NCBI GenBank assembly: GCA_024413635.1
Contig: JAKSTT010000007.1
Span: 1 to 34,478 of the forward strand
Direction: 5' to 3'
Source: Treponemataceae bacterium
GTDB lineage: Bacteria; Spirochaetota; Spirochaetia; Treponematales; Treponemataceae
Length of the DNA: 34,478 nt
The translations under genes were made by a program, and so were the position numbers. The notes beneath the pieces are model-generated. The model was not told where the DNA came from, searched no databases, and saw only the letters and a program-made list of their open reading frames with translations. Below are positions 15,494-23,281 of the stretch, piece by piece (position 1 is the stretch's first letter; each line of letters begins with the position of its first letter).

Positions 15494-16209
15494 GCCAGCG
15501 CCAGCAGGGCCTCGGTTTCTGTGCTGAGATAGGGTGCAACATTCTGGTACAGGGGATCAACACAGTGATCGTTCCTGAATCCGGCAAACTGCCATGATGC
15601 GTCAGAAGGCAGCAGTGCACTGATGTCCAGAATGTCCTGTTCGCCAACCAGTGGCGGTACCAGTACGGTCCGGAATTCCCGCCGGTTTGCCGGCAGACTG
15701 CTTACCAGCCGGATTGATTCAGTTATGCTGTCAGCCAGGGCTTTTCTTCCCTGTTCATCAAAGGATTTCTGCGGAAGCAGGGCAGCGTACTTGTCAGGTG
15801 CTGTTTTTACGTCAAGGGCGACAAAATCAGGGCATAGAGAAGGATCCTGCAGCAGTGCTTCAAGTTTTCCCGGTGCCATGCCGTTGGTATCAAGCTTAAT
15901 CAGGTATCCCAGGGAGCGGGCGTCATGAATCAGCTGTGGCGTCCAGGGTGAAAGCAGGGCTTCTCCGCCGGAAATGACGAATCCCTGAATAACACGGCGC
16001 CGTTTTTCCAGATGGGACATAATCTCATCATAAGTGGCTGCGTCTTCCGGCAGCGTACCGGTAACCAGATCCGTGTTATAACAATAGGGGCACCGCAAAT
16101 TGCAGCCGTGAAGGAAAACGGCTGCCGCTACGTGCCCCGGATAATCAACTAATGATGTTTTGACCAGCATGCCGACTTTTTCAGAGCCGGCATGTGCAGT
16201 ACTCAGCAT
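15460..16209 (-). CDS. nrdG: Anaerobic ribonucleotide reductase activating protein (radical SAM)
   Basis: This 249-residue protein is a radical-SAM activase of the NrdG2 type, which uses a 4Fe-4S cluster and S-adenosylmethionine to form the glycyl radical on class III ribonucleotide reductase. The cluster motif CNLRCPYC lies at about residues 35-42, preceded by the typical KTSLVDYPG. FVISGGEALL (about 77-86) is the glycine-rich SAM-binding segment, and LIKLDTNG follows. The start overlaps the upstream gene by 7 bp, so activase and glycyl-radical subunit are co-translated; a later ATG (residue 14) is possible but has no better ribosome site. The final eight or so codons are formed by the chemoreceptor terminator. 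Confidence 0.92.
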   Translation of the reverse strand: MLSTAHAGSEKVGMLVKTSLVDYPGHVAAAVFLHGCNLRCPYCYNTDLVTGTLPEDAATYDEIMSHLEKRRRVIQGFVISGGEALLSPWTPQLIHDARSLGYLIKLDTNGMAPGKLEALLQDPSLCPDFVALDVKTAPDKYAALLPQKSFDEQGRKALADSITESIRLVSSLPANRREFRTVLVPPLVGEQDILDISALLPSDASWQFAGFRNDHCVDPLYQNVAPYLSTETEALLALAKKNVTGAALR

Positions 16210-16748
16210 GCTACTGCTGCACCGTTAAAAACGGCTTCCAGTTCCTGTACGTTGTGAGCTCTGGCTACTTCAGCACCCAGTGCGTTGTACATGATTACGG
16301 TTGGAGCAGCAAATACGCCCAGTTCTGCAGCGCGTGCAAGACCGGCTTCTGTATCTACATCAACAATAGTACCAGCTGCAGGAGCTGATGCCATGTATTC
16401 TTTTACTGGCGGACAGTTAGGACAGGTTTTGCGGGCAAACAGTTCATAACTTACGATGTCGCTGTTACCGGCAAAAAGGGTAGCTTCTGCTTTTGGAGCT
16501 TCTGCTACTGGTGCTGCAGCTTCTACAACTACTGGAGCAGGTTCTGCATGATTGCCGTCACCTTCGTATACGAACATCTTACGGATGCCGTATTCTTCGC
16601 GTTTACCCTTATTCCAGTTGCGGACAGAACGGTAGTAACCTACGATGCGGGCATATACTTCTGTTTCAGTGCCCTTTACGTTGGCCAGGGCTTCTTTAGC
16701 CTGTGCCAGTTCTGCTTCTACTTCTTTCAGTGTTCTTGCGGTTGCCAT
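16203..16748 (-). CDS. Stand-alone NrdD glycyl-radical domain fused to a thioredoxin-like redoxin
   Basis: This 181-residue protein appears to be the missing C-terminal part of the class III ribonucleotide reductase. Residues 7-24 form a short heptad-like helix. Residues 27-54 (TETEVYARIVGYYRSVRNWN, then KGKREEY) match the NrdD glycyl-radical segment, with Gly37 the likely radical site. An Ala/Pro-rich linker (about 66-90) leads to a thioredoxin/glutaredoxin-like domain with active site CPNC (109-112) and a later APTV cis-proline region (about 151-154). The redoxin could supply the electrons for substrate reduction, like NrdH. GGGAGG stands 9 nt before the ATG. It overlaps nrdG and has its own NrdR-box promoter. 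The family match is by eye; the function is inferred. Confidence 0.82.
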   Translation of the reverse strand: MATARTLKEVEAELAQAKEALANVKGTETEVYARIVGYYRSVRNWNKGKREEYGIRKMFVYEGDGNHAEPAPVVVEAAAPVAEAPKAEATLFAGNSDIVSYELFARKTCPNCPPVKEYMASAPAAGTIVDVDTEAGLARAAELGVFAAPTVIMYNALGAEVARAHNVQELEAVFNGAAVAC

Positions 16749-16830
16749 AAACTTTTTCCTCCCAAAAACGTTTTAGTACCTGTATGTGTAGTACCAACAC
16801 TCAAAGTATCGGTACCGTGTTGTAATCTTT

Positions 16831-16888
16831 TCACTAAATATAGCGTACTTTTAGCTATTTGTCAAAGATTTGACACTATATGTGTAAT
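16831..16888. promoter_or_regulatory. Paired NrdR boxes at the glycyl-radical/nrdG promoter
   Basis: Box 1 (16831-16846, TCACTAAATATAGCGT) matches 14 of 16 positions of the usual ACACWATATATWGTGT-type NrdR box, and box 2 begins ACACTATATGTGT (16873-16885). Their centres are about 42 bp apart, close to four helical turns. Box 1 covers the promoter -10 and box 2 lies just upstream of the -35, the expected layout for NrdR repression when dATP is plentiful. Confidence 0.75.
16837..16865 (-). promoter_or_regulatory. Sigma-70 promoter of the glycyl-radical/redoxin-nrdG operon
   Basis: On the minus strand a perfect -35 TTGACA (16865-16860) and a -10 TATATT (16842-16837) are 17 nt apart. The start of transcription would fall near 16830, giving a leader of about 80 nt. 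This separate promoter argues that the split from nrdD is real and not a frameshift. Confidence 0.8.
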
Positions 16889-16931
16889 ATTTTCCGGGTG
16901 GAACCGGGCCGGTTCCGCCACATATAGTGTC
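16872..16931. repeat. 13-bp inverted repeat enclosing a GC-rich hairpin
   Basis: GACACTATATGTG (16872-16884) and CACATATAGTGTC (16919-16931) are perfect complements; each contains a half-conserved NrdR box. Between them GGAACCG and CGGTTCC pair around GGC (16901-16917). The element follows the nrdD stop codon by about 19 bp, so it may combine a third NrdR box with an nrdD transcript end structure, though no T tract follows. Confidence 0.7.
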
Positions 16932-16949
16932 ATCCGGTGGACAGACCCC

Positions 16950-19061
16950 TCAGTTCCCCTCTGCCATCAGTGTTGCACGTTCAGCTTCAAGAGCAGCAAT
17001 TTTGTCTTTCAGCTCGCGTTCTGCTTCTGCTTTACACTTTGGACATTCAAAGTGTTCACCAATCAGATAACCGTGTTTCGGGCAAACTGAATAGGTTGGC
17101 GAAATGGTAAAGAACGGAATGCGGTATGATGATGCAATTGCACGCACCAGATCACGGCAGGTTTTCCAGTCCTTAACTGCTTCACCCATGAACACATGGA
17201 ACATGGTACCACCGGTATACTTAGTCTGCAAGGCTTCCTGGTGGTCCAGTGCTTCAAATACATCAGCAGTGTAGTCAACAGGCAGCTGGCTTGAGTTGGT
17301 ATAGAACGGATTGTCACCACCGGAAGTGATGATGTCCGGGAACTGTTCCTTATCGTGGCGGGCCAGGCGGTAAGAAGTTGATTCTGCCGGAGTAGCTTCC
17401 AGGTTGAACAGGTCACCGGTTTCTTCCTGATAGTCCTGCATGCGTTCCCGCATATGGGTCAGTACTTTTTCAGCAAAGGCTTTTCCGCGTGGATGTACGA
17501 TATCAACACCCAGGAAGTTCTGACAGCATTCGTTCATACCACACAGACCGATGGTATTGAAGTGGTTGGTCAGGGTCTTCAGGTAGCGGCGGGTATATGG
17601 GAACAGACCGCCGTCGTACAGGTGCTGGATAACCTTGCGTTTGGTACACAGGCTTTCTTTTGCCAGGTCCATCAGGTAGTCCAGACGGGCAAAGAACTGT
17701 TCTTCAGATTTTGCCAGGTATCCGATCTGCGGCATGTTGATGGTAACAACACCGATGGATCCGGTGAATTCATCAGCACCAAAGAGACCGCCACCACGGC
17801 GGCGCAGTTCACGTTTATCAAGCTGCAGGCGGCAGCACATTGAACGTACATCGCTTGGGTTCAGGTCAGAGTTGACGAAGTTCTGGAAGTTCGGAGTACC
17901 GTACATGGCGGTCATCTGGAACAGCAGTTCTGCAATTTCTGAATCCCAGTCAAAGTCACGGGTAATGTTGTAGGTTGGGATAGGGTATGCAAATCCACGG
18001 CCGTTGGCATCACCTTCAATGAGCAGTTCGATGAAGGTTTTGTTAATCAGGTCAATTTCTGCCTGACAGTCACCATAGGTAAAGGGCTGTTCTTTACCGC
18101 CTACTACTGCCGGTTTGTTTTTCAGGTCCTCAGGACAGGTCAGGTCCAGTGTTACGTTGGTAAACGGAGCCTGTGAACCCCAGCGGCTTGGAGTATTTAC
18201 GCCGTAGAGGAAGCTCTGGATACACTGACGTACTTCTTTTGGAGTCAGGTTGTCTTTTTTTACGAATGGAGCCAGATAGGTGTCGAATGAAGAGAATGCC
18301 TGCGCACCGGCCCATTCATTCTGCAGGATACCCAGGAAGTTTACCATCTGGTTAACCAGGGTAGACAGGTGGGTAGCCGGAGTTGAGGTAATTTTGTCCG
18401 GTACACCGCCAAGACCTTCAGCAATCAGCTGGCGCAGAGACCATCCGGCGCAGTAGCCTGAGAACATGGAAAGGTCATGGATATGGAATGCAGCGGTTTT
18501 ATGTGCTTCTGCAACTTCTGCTGAGTAAATGTTCTTCAGCCAGTAGTTTGCAGTGATTGAACCGGAGTTATGCAGAATCAGACCGCCCAGCGAGAAGTTG
18601 ACGTTGGCGTTTTCATTAACGCGCCAGTCACTCTGTGCCAGGTAGCCGTCCATGGTTTTGTTGATGTCAAGCATAAGACTCTGGGTATCGCGGATAGCTT
18701 CATGCTTTGCGCGGTACAGAATGTATGCTTTGGCAACAGCAACTTCATGGTTTTCGATTAAAACAGATTCAACGACGTCCTGAATTTCTTCAATGGCAGG
18801 AATTGAATGAGCGTGACGGCTTGCCATCATGAGACGCAGACGGTCTTCAACGGCGTCAGTCAGCTGTTCTGCTTTATCCGGATTTGAGTACTTTTCTACA
18901 GCTTCGATGGCTTTACCGATAGCGGTAGAAATTTTTGAACGGTCGTAATCCCTGATTTCCCCCGACCGTTTTACAACGTGCCTGATGACCATGGCTGTCT
19001 CTGGATCATCTTTTGTGCCAAGAAAGCTTTTCCATTCCGGAAAAACAGACTGCTCACTCAT
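16950..19061 (-). CDS. nrdD: Anaerobic (class III) ribonucleotide reductase catalytic subunit, lacking its glycyl-radical segment
   Basis: NrdD makes deoxyribonucleotides from ribonucleoside triphosphates under anaerobic conditions. The N-terminal ATP-cone (about residues 24-115, VVKRSGEIRDYDRSKI) senses ATP/dATP. The 10-stranded barrel core includes FLYGVNTPSRWGSQAPFTNV, MCCRLQLDKRELRRRGGG and GLCGMNECCQNFLG. The zinc region CPKHGYLIGEHFECPKC (about 655-671) is present. Family members normally continue with a glycyl-radical motif of the RVxGY type; here the protein ends instead in about 30 residues of charged helix. The radical segment is found on the next gene downstream. Start codon overlaps nrdR (ATGA). 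An obligate two-subunit enzyme is the inferred result. Confidence 0.93.
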   Translation of the reverse strand: MSEQSVFPEWKSFLGTKDDPETAMVIRHVVKRSGEIRDYDRSKISTAIGKAIEAVEKYSNPDKAEQLTDAVEDRLRLMMASRHAHSIPAIEEIQDVVESVLIENHEVAVAKAYILYRAKHEAIRDTQSLMLDINKTMDGYLAQSDWRVNENANVNFSLGGLILHNSGSITANYWLKNIYSAEVAEAHKTAAFHIHDLSMFSGYCAGWSLRQLIAEGLGGVPDKITSTPATHLSTLVNQMVNFLGILQNEWAGAQAFSSFDTYLAPFVKKDNLTPKEVRQCIQSFLYGVNTPSRWGSQAPFTNVTLDLTCPEDLKNKPAVVGGKEQPFTYGDCQAEIDLINKTFIELLIEGDANGRGFAYPIPTYNITRDFDWDSEIAELLFQMTAMYGTPNFQNFVNSDLNPSDVRSMCCRLQLDKRELRRRGGGLFGADEFTGSIGVVTINMPQIGYLAKSEEQFFARLDYLMDLAKESLCTKRKVIQHLYDGGLFPYTRRYLKTLTNHFNTIGLCGMNECCQNFLGVDIVHPRGKAFAEKVLTHMRERMQDYQEETGDLFNLEATPAESTSYRLARHDKEQFPDIITSGGDNPFYTNSSQLPVDYTADVFEALDHQEALQTKYTGGTMFHVFMGEAVKDWKTCRDLVRAIASSYRIPFFTISPTYSVCPKHGYLIGEHFECPKCKAEAERELKDKIAALEAERATLMAEGN

Positions 19062-19519
19062 TTAGTTCCCCCCAATTTATTAACTTCATTGATAAACTCA
19101 TCCAGGTCTTCAAAGTGCCGGTATACCGATGCAAACCGGATATAGGCTACCTTGTCCACTTCGTACAGTGCTTCAAGCACCAGATTTCCCAGATCCTCTG
19201 TAGAAATCTCACGGTTGGAATGACCTTTCATAATCGCTTTGTCTTCAATATCGTTCAGCAGGTTTTCCATGGTTGCCATGGAAACAGGGCGTTTTTCCAG
19301 CGCCCGGCCGATGCCTTTTTCCAGTTTTGCCCGGTCAAAAGGCTGGCGGCGTTTATCCCGCTTTACAACCATAAACGGCTTTTCTTCGATACGCTCGTAA
19401 CTGGTAAACCGGTACCCGCACGAATTACAGGCTCTACGGCGGCGGATGCTTTCTCCCTGTGCCATAGTACGTGATTCAAGTACCTTGTCGTCTAAACTCC
19501 CGCAGTTGGGGCAGCGCAT
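19058..19519 (-). CDS. nrdR: Ribonucleotide reductase transcriptional repressor NrdR
   Basis: NrdR senses ATP and dATP through an ATP-cone and represses ribonucleotide reductase genes at 16-bp palindromic boxes. The N-terminal zinc ribbon has CPNC (residues 3-6) and CNSC (about 31-34), followed by GYRFTSYERIEEKPFMVVKRD and an ATP-cone (about 48-140). At 153 residues the length is standard. It overlaps nrdD as ATGA, giving a tightly coupled operon. NrdR-box-like repeats stand upstream of its own start, so the operon is probably autoregulated together with the glycyl-radical unit. Confidence 0.96.
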   Translation of the reverse strand: MRCPNCGSLDDKVLESRTMAQGESIRRRRACNSCGYRFTSYERIEEKPFMVVKRDKRRQPFDRAKLEKGIGRALEKRPVSMATMENLLNDIEDKAIMKGHSNREISTEDLGNLVLEALYEVDKVAYIRFASVYRHFEDLDEFINEVNKLGGTK

Positions 19520-19535
19520 ATTTTACCTCGAAACT

Positions 19536-19599
19536 TTGTTAGATTTAGTGTCGTTTTCGTTGCTGAATAACACTATAACACTAAATCTGTGGTTTGCAA
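19536..19599. promoter_or_regulatory. nrdR-nrdD promoter with NrdR-box-like inverted repeats
   Basis: Perfect 11-bp arms AGATTTAGTGT (19541-19551) and ACACTAAATCT (19578-19588) face each other, and ACACTATA (19570-19577) is an extra half box. On the minus strand TTGCAA (19599-19594) and TATAGT (19577-19572), spaced 16 nt, form a plausible promoter overlapped by the distal arm. One reading puts the two 16-bp boxes 42 bp apart, as at the second nrd promoter. The region from 19600 to 19701 holds only AT-rich sequence and a CCGTGAT/ATCACGG stem. Confidence 0.65.
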
Positions 19600-19701
19600 G
19601 GGGGTAAAAAAGGGGAATATTTTCGGTTGATAGTGAGCAAACCGTGATGCTGTAAGGCTTTATCACGGATTGCAGCACAGAAAAAAAAATGTAAAAATTT
19701 T

Positions 19702-21315
19702 TTAAAGGGTATTTTTAGGTTTCCACACTAATAGTGTCAGCAGTACAGAAAGAATGAGGGCACACACTAGGGGTAGCCAGTCGCCCAGAAGGAGATAGGG
19801 TGTTACGGTGCTTTCGTATACGGGGACCGGATAGCGCATGGAGTCTGCCTGGAAAAGGGGCAGATCTGCCAGGATACGGCCGGCCGGGTCAACGACAACA
19901 GAGTATCCGCCGTTGGTACTGCGGACCATGGTAGTACGCATTTCCTGGGCACGATAGGAAGCCATGATGAAGTGCTGGATTTCTGCAGATTTTGTTTCAG
20001 ACCAGGAATCATTTGTTATGTTGACGAACACCCGGCAACCGGCCTTGTACAGCTGGCGGCAGACATCGGGGAATGCATCTTCAAAGCATACCGGTGTTGA
20101 AATGGGGACGGTACCGCCGGTTTTAACCGGTATGTCAAATACGGTGTACTCAGTGCCGGCAGTCCAGCTGGAACTGAACCCGGCAACGGCTTCCATCAGG
20201 GCCTGCATCCAGGCAGTATCGGCATAGGGAATGGATTCAGCAAAGGGAACCAGATGCATCTTTGCATGATGTTTTACAATGGAGCCGTCTTTGTCAAAAA
20301 GAACAGCGGCATTCTGGAACTGCTGCTTCCTGCGGTTGTAATTCCAGGGGGCTCCGATGATGTAGGGGGCCCCGGTATCGATGATGCTCTGCTGCAGGGG
20401 ATAGGATGCCGGATGTTCGCCATACCATTCCCAGGAATCAGGCAGCAGATAGTTGAGGACGGTTTCGCTCCAGACTACCAGGTCCGGCGGCTGTTCCGAA
20501 CCTTCGGTCTGGTTGGCTGTCAGTTTCTGGGACCGCTCAATAAGGGTAATGGCATCATCGGACCAGGAATCTCCATTCTGCTGGACGATAACCGTATCGA
20601 TGACGGAAACCGGAGTCCGGATCCGGGTATATTCCAGGACTCCATAGGAGGCGGTCAGGGTAAAAAGAACGATGCAGAAGGCTGCTGCGCGGGCAAGGCT
20701 TCGGTTAGGATTCCGGCCGGGCAGCTGTTCCAGGGATTCTGCAACAACGGCATTGAACAGGGCAAAGAGAAAACTGATGCCCCAGGTGCCGGTGAGGGCA
20801 ACGACCTGAGTAATGAGATGCCATTTCCAGGCTGTCTGGATAAGGGTTCCCCAGGGATAGGCGAGGAATCCCGTGGATTTTCCCCATTCATGGAGGGTCC
20901 AGACAGCAGTAAACCACAGGATGCGCCCCGCACTGGAAAATCGTGCAGTACCGCTTTTTTCCCGTAACTTCCAGGCAGGGTTCTGTGTTATGAAAAATGG
21001 ATACCAGAGTGCAAAACTGATGATACCGCCGGCAACAAAATACACAGCGGTGGTAAGACCCAGGGTAAGGGCTGCAAAATCCTTGAAAAAAGCCAGCCAG
21101 AAACTGGAACACAGATGGGTCAGTGAAAACTGGATGGCACCGCAGAGAAACGCTTCTCTGGGGGACTGTACCAGGGTAAATGCATGGTAGACCGGGACCA
21201 GTGCAAAAAGACCGATGAATGGAGAACCGAACGGCAGCAGTTCATTGGAAATGCCGAGTGAGAGAAGGATGCCGGAAAGGGCTGCATAAAAAAAAACTTG
21301 AAAATTTGGTCTCAT
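19702..21315 (-). CDS. lnt: Apolipoprotein N-acyltransferase
   Basis: Lnt adds the third acyl chain to the N-terminal cysteine of lipoproteins at the inner membrane. It has N-terminal and C-terminal hydrophobic helices and a nitrilase-type periplasmic domain (about residues 225-495). The catalytic triad is visible as Glu284 in VVWSET, Lys352 in HHAKMHL, and Cys410 in PVCFEDAF. The ATG at 21315 starts MRPNFQVFFY; a TTG one codon earlier is an alternative, and neither has a clear ribosome site. The 537 residues are typical. The upstream region is shared with the divergent GHMP kinase gene. A lipoprotein gene at 33013 is a possible substrate in this window. Confidence 0.94.
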   Translation of the reverse strand: MRPNFQVFFYAALSGILLSLGISNELLPFGSPFIGLFALVPVYHAFTLVQSPREAFLCGAIQFSLTHLCSSFWLAFFKDFAALTLGLTTAVYFVAGGIISFALWYPFFITQNPAWKLREKSGTARFSSAGRILWFTAVWTLHEWGKSTGFLAYPWGTLIQTAWKWHLITQVVALTGTWGISFLFALFNAVVAESLEQLPGRNPNRSLARAAAFCIVLFTLTASYGVLEYTRIRTPVSVIDTVIVQQNGDSWSDDAITLIERSQKLTANQTEGSEQPPDLVVWSETVLNYLLPDSWEWYGEHPASYPLQQSIIDTGAPYIIGAPWNYNRRKQQFQNAAVLFDKDGSIVKHHAKMHLVPFAESIPYADTAWMQALMEAVAGFSSSWTAGTEYTVFDIPVKTGGTVPISTPVCFEDAFPDVCRQLYKAGCRVFVNITNDSWSETKSAEIQHFIMASYRAQEMRTTMVRSTNGGYSVVVDPAGRILADLPLFQADSMRYPVPVYESTVTPYLLLGDWLPLVCALILSVLLTLLVWKPKNTL

Positions 21316-21383
21316 CAAGCTATTATTTTATAAGAAAGTATTTCATTTATTCAATAATTTGGGGTACTTCGAGGTGGGGAACA

Positions 21384-22556
21384 ATGGATATGGCTGTAAA
21401 AGCTCACATGGCTGAGTATGAGGGACGACCAGATGTGGTCGTATCAGCTCCCGGCCGGTTCCATCTTGCCGGAGAACATTCCTGGTATTTCAAGGATACC
21501 ACCCTCTCCATGGCCGTCAATATCCCCGTCTATCTGATGGCAACTGTCCGTAACGATAACGTTGTCCGTTTTTATTTCCCGCAGTTAAAGGAACGCAAGC
21601 GCTGTAATCTGGCTACCCTTAAATACCGGCGTGAAGACCGTTGGGCTAATTCCGTAAAAGCCATTATTGCCGCCTTTATGGAAACAGTACCGGTCACTAC
21701 CGGGCTTGATATCACCATCTATTCTGAAGTGCTGCCGTCAGCAGGCTTTGGCGTAAATACGGCAATCAAAGTAGCAGCAGCCCTGGCATATAAAACACTG
21801 TTTGCTCCCAAAACCAGCAATGAAGAACTGCTGGAAATTATCGAAATTGCCAACCGGGAATACCTTAATGTGGGACACTATCTGTCAGATATCAATGTCT
21901 GTCTTTTCGGACAGGAAGGAAGCTGCCTGCTGACTGATCACTGGAAGAATACCCACACGGTAATTCCGTTCCCCTTTGAGGACTGGCGGATTCTCCTGAC
22001 AGACGCCCGGGTACAGCGGATTTCCCTCTGGAATGAGGATTCCATCCGTACTCCTGAAAACTTTATCCGGATGGCAGAGCTGAAAACCCGTAAGGGTGAT
22101 TCATTTGTATACGAAGAAAACGAAGTTGAAATAAAGGAAGTGCTGGAAGATCTTTCAGAAGACGATTACCGCCGCCTGTACTGCATCATGAAGGAACATA
22201 AATGGGTCTATGAGGCTACACAGGGCCTGCAGTCCGGAAATTTCGGCCAGTTTGCCCGTGCCTTGAACAAATCCCATGAATACATGCGTGACCTGTATAC
22301 CATTTCCTGTCCGGAAATTGACTGGCTGGCAAAACGTGTCATGGAGATTGACCAGCTTCTTGATTCCCGCAGCGGAACAGCCTGTGCACGCATAACCGGT
22401 AAAGGATTCGGACGGTGTCTGTATACCATTCTGCATAAGGATAATGTGGAACTGTACAAGAGCAAACTGCAGGAATATGAGCGGATTTTCGGATACCGGC
22501 CGGTACTGTATGAAGTACAGGCTGCCGGTGGGGCACATCTTATCGAATCATTTTAA
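21384..22556 (+). CDS. Degenerate galactokinase-like GHMP kinase, substrate unknown
   Basis: This 390-residue protein has the GHMP fold of galactokinase. Motif 1 is PGRFHLAGEHSWY (23-35), where galactokinases have GRVNLIGEHTDY; the sugar-contacting Asp is replaced by Trp. Motif 2, the ATP phosphate loop, is PSAGFGVNTA (about 117-126) rather than the usual GLSSSAA. Asp169 in LSDINVCLFG fits the catalytic base position. Motif 3 is ARITGKGFGRC (335-345), close to the family's TGAGFGGC. The changes suggest a shifted substrate or a non-catalytic sensor role. The ATG at 21384 has AGGTGGGG upstream; an earlier open frame is unsupported. The next gene starts 32 bp downstream. Confidence 0.82.
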   Translation: MDMAVKAHMAEYEGRPDVVVSAPGRFHLAGEHSWYFKDTTLSMAVNIPVYLMATVRNDNVVRFYFPQLKERKRCNLATLKYRREDRWANSVKAIIAAFMETVPVTTGLDITIYSEVLPSAGFGVNTAIKVAAALAYKTLFAPKTSNEELLEIIEIANREYLNVGHYLSDINVCLFGQEGSCLLTDHWKNTHTVIPFPFEDWRILLTDARVQRISLWNEDSIRTPENFIRMAELKTRKGDSFVYEENEVEIKEVLEDLSEDDYRRLYCIMKEHKWVYEATQGLQSGNFGQFARALNKSHEYMRDLYTISCPEIDWLAKRVMEIDQLLDSRSGTACARITGKGFGRCLYTILHKDNVELYKSKLQEYERIFGYRPVLYEVQAAGGAHLIESF

Positions 22557-22588
22557 GCTGACTGGCTGCGTTTTTGTGGGAGGAAACG

Positions 22589-23269
22589 ATGGCTGATACT
22601 TTTACCGAGGGCATGACATTATACCGCATGCGGAACTATAAGGATGCCCTTACTGTCTTTTTATCCATGCCGCATGATTCCGGTGTGCCATCCCTGGATA
22701 TTGCCTATTACATCGGGCTTTGCTATGCACGGCTCAAACGGTATGATGAAGCACTGTTGTATCTGGAACAGGTCGTTACGGCAGAACAGGATGAATCCAG
22801 GGTCTGTCAGTGCCGCCTGACCCTTGCTGTCATTTATTCAAAGACTGACCGCACCCGTCTTGCCCGATATGAACTTGAAAAACTGGTAGAAAGCGGCTAC
22901 CAGACCGTGCAGACCCTGAATGCACTGGCATATACCTCCTGGCTGGATGGCCATCAGGATGAAGCACTGTCTTATTATCAGCGTGCCCTTGATATTGACG
23001 AAAATAATCCAACTGCCATGAATGGTATGGGATACTGTCTAGCCTGCATGAACCAGGAACTGACAAAAGCCTTGTTCTACTGCAAGAAAGCGCTGGATTC
23101 CAACCCGGATTCTGCAGCATATCTTGATTCCCTGGCCTGGGTATATTTTAAAATGGGGCTTCAGAAGGAAGCCCTGTCCTTTGCCCGCCGTGCCCGGGAG
23201 AAAGACATTACGTCAAAAGAGATTGAAGAACATCTGGCTGCCATTACTGAAAATGCAATGGAACAGTGA
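22589..23269 (+). CDS. Cytoplasmic TPR-repeat protein
   Basis: This 226-residue protein is built of tetratricopeptide helices across nearly its full length; repeats are visible around LDIAYYIGLCYARLKRYDEA, LNALAYTSWLDGHQDEALSY and YLDSLAWVYFKMGLQKEAL. TPR arrays mediate protein-protein contacts, so it may scaffold products of the neighbouring genes. No signal peptide. GGGAGG lies 7 nt before the ATG at 22589; a start five codons earlier is less likely. It sits between the GHMP-kinase-like gene (32 bp) and the secreted VWA protein gene (12 bp), so the three probably form an operon. Confidence 0.88.
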   Translation: MADTFTEGMTLYRMRNYKDALTVFLSMPHDSGVPSLDIAYYIGLCYARLKRYDEALLYLEQVVTAEQDESRVCQCRLTLAVIYSKTDRTRLARYELEKLVESGYQTVQTLNALAYTSWLDGHQDEALSYYQRALDIDENNPTAMNGMGYCLACMNQELTKALFYCKKALDSNPDSAAYLDSLAWVYFKMGLQKEALSFARRAREKDITSKEIEEHLAAITENAMEQ

Positions 23270-23281
23270 CGGAGTAAAAAA

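Noticed and set aside
16775-16816. Three GGTAC-type repeats in the leader of the glycyl-radical gene
   Set aside because: The spacings (15 and 21 nt) are irregular and the motif is short, so chance is the best explanation.
16749-16949. NrdD and the glycyl-radical protein as one gene broken by a frameshift or sequencing error
   Set aside because: About 200 bp without coding continuity separate them, with a complete promoter, NrdR boxes, a good ribosome site and a redoxin domain on the second gene. A single-base error cannot join them.
20254-20967. A 237-residue open frame antisense to lnt
   Set aside because: It is a shadow of the lnt coding strand; the lnt frame has the full catalytic triad and membrane helices.
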